Shown: positions 63,069 to 64,000 of the stretch, piece by piece
How positions within the stretch are numbered: the stretch's first letter is position 1
Layout: each line of letters starts with the position of its first letter
Source: Drosophila pseudoobscura
Taxonomy: Eukaryota > Arthropoda > Insecta > Diptera > Drosophilidae
DNA length: 64,000 nucleotides
Reading direction: 5' to 3'
Assembly: GCF_009870125.1 (NCBI RefSeq)
Contig: NC_046681.1
Coordinates: forward strand, 7,577,001 to 7,641,000
Translations under genes and position numbers: made by a program
The notes under the pieces: model-generated
Told to the model about the DNA's origin: nothing
Database searches by the model: none
What the model saw: the letters and a program-made list of their open reading frames with translations, nothing else

Positions 63069-63142
63069 GTATGTACCTATAATTATGACTGGACCATATC
63101 TAGCCACTCGTTACTTATTGTTAATGGTGCCCGAGGGGCAAT

Positions 63143-64000
63143 CTAGAAGGGTTCCTCTTTGATTTTAAGCGCCTTCTTGGCCCGGCGCTTGTACTTCTTG
63201 GCCGTGTCGGCACACTTCGTGGTGATGGTGGCTCGAATGATGCGCTCCTTGCCGCCCGTGCGGTTCACGACGCACTCCACAATGTCGTCCACCTTTTGCT
63301 GATCCAGTTGCAGTTTGGGCGGTCTCTCGCGGCCGTAAAAAGCGGGCGAGGGCTTGCCCGTCAGCGTGTGCGTGGCCAGCTCGTCGCTGCTGAAGACAAC
63401 ACCCAACAGGGAGCGGGTGGCCACCGGAGCGCTTGTCCAGAAGACTTCCCCGTACTGATGGGCACTGATCTGCGTGCCGTTCGGCCCCAGGACGTACACA
63501 TAGCTGCCGTCGTTGCCCTTAACACGCTGCGGGTATTGAACCAGGCTCTCCCGCTCGTGGTCAGACGTGGTGTCCTGCAGGTGGGACTCGGCCGAGCTGG
63601 TGGACAAGCGGCGTGGTCGCTTCGAGGGTGGAGCCGGCACGTCTTCGCATTCCTTGTCGTAGCGCTGATTCAGCGTCTGCAGCATGGTTGTGAGCCTGCC
63701 GAACAGCTGCTCGTAGTGATGCTGGCTCTTCTGGACCTTGGCCACCTGCTGCCTGAACGAGTCCTCGACGGGTGGCAGCGGCTCCATGGCGGTCTGCATG
63801 TTCAGTATACTGCCGCTTGCCGTGGTCATGGCCATTAGTTTGGCATCAATAATACGACGGCTGGCCTGTGGGATCACCTTGGTCTGTTTCGAAAGCATCT
63901 TCTGAGGGCCTTGCGTATGCCCCTTTTTGGGCTCCACCATTGGCTGGTGCTGGCCCAAAGGCCTGAGAGCTGTCTGTCGCATGAGTGTGGTGCGCTGCGC
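63143..64000 (-). CDS. insv: Insensitive, BEN-domain DNA-binding co-repressor (partial at window edge)
   Basis: The stop is at 63143. From the ATG at 63982 the frame gives 279 residues, but it stays open to the window edge, so the true start may lie outside; D. melanogaster Insv is longer (about 376 aa from memory). Insv is a BEN-solo nuclear protein that binds palindromic DNA and acts as a Notch-pathway and neural co-repressor. Numbered from this ATG: a helical stretch at about 75-112, a basic nuclear-signal-like KRPRR at 121-125, and a C-terminal BEN domain at about 165-268. The domain includes GEVFWTSAPVATRSLLGVVF (178-197) and a basic end, KKYKRRAKKALKIKEEPF. The gene has a single uninterrupted exon here and converges on ND-B17.2. 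Confidence 0.9.
   Translation of the reverse strand, partial: AQRTTLMRQTALRPLGQHQPMVEPKKGHTQGPQKMLSKQTKVIPQASRRIIDAKLMAMTTASGSILNMQTAMEPLPPVEDSFRQQVAKVQKSQHHYEQLFGRLTTMLQTLNQRYDKECEDVPAPPSKRPRRLSTSSAESHLQDTTSDHERESLVQYPQRVKGNDGSYVYVLGPNGTQISAHQYGEVFWTSAPVATRSLLGVVFSSDELATHTLTGKPSPAFYGRERPPKLQLDQQKVDDIVECVVNRTGGKERIIRATITTKCADTAKKYKRRAKKALKIKEEPF

Overview
The window is animal nuclear DNA from a Drosophila species. The right end carries a run of compact, intron-containing genes whose proteins are recognisably those of flies: Drp1, Arpc5, ND-B17.2 and insensitive. A repeat of the DINE-1/INE-1 type in the form I associate with the obscura group (22.4-23.2 kb) suggests D. pseudoobscura or a close relative; the species call is inference. 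As I recall, the four right-end genes are also close together on 2L of D. melanogaster, so this should be Muller element B.

Layout. Positions 1-20.9 kb hold no gene I can support. This is long non-coding DNA with G/C homopolymers, hexamer and dinucleotide repeats, an ACAGCAGAT-type repeat block (0.85-1.35 kb), an AT-only block (8.3-8.8 kb) and a self-duplicated block rich in GAGAG and GCCAT (14.6-16.75 kb). At 20.97-21.60 kb on the minus strand lies a single-exon gene for a TPX2-family microtubule protein. From 21.6 to 51 kb the DNA is again without recognised genes; it holds the DINE-1-like insertion, an 11-bp minisatellite of about 1 kb (32.3-33.35 kb), a 16-bp hairpin-forming minisatellite (35.3-35.9 kb), smaller duplications and an AT-rich block with homeodomain/POU-type sites (40.2-41.1 kb). 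At 51.2 kb a two-exon gene encodes a 109-residue secreted peptide precursor. Upstream of it are a TATA box and a perfect match to the NF-kB/Relish consensus, so it may be an infection-inducible peptide gene.

From 56.6 kb to the right edge the DNA is gene-dense. A frameshifted, unrecognised coding remnant on the minus strand lies head-to-head with Drp1. Drp1 (plus strand, 8 coding exons, 738 aa) is followed tail-to-tail by Arpc5 (minus strand). Arpc5 shares a 258-bp bidirectional promoter with ND-B17.2 (plus strand). ND-B17.2 converges on insv (minus strand), which runs to the window edge.

The right-end genes are mostly housekeeping: mitochondrial/peroxisomal fission, Arp2/3 actin nucleation and complex I assembly. 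Their promoters carry housekeeping core motifs (Ohler motifs 1, 6 and 7, a DRE-like site), in contrast to the TATA-type promoter of the secreted peptide gene. All exon joins were read by eye from GT/AG signals and reading frame; family names rest on recognised protein sequence, not on a database search.
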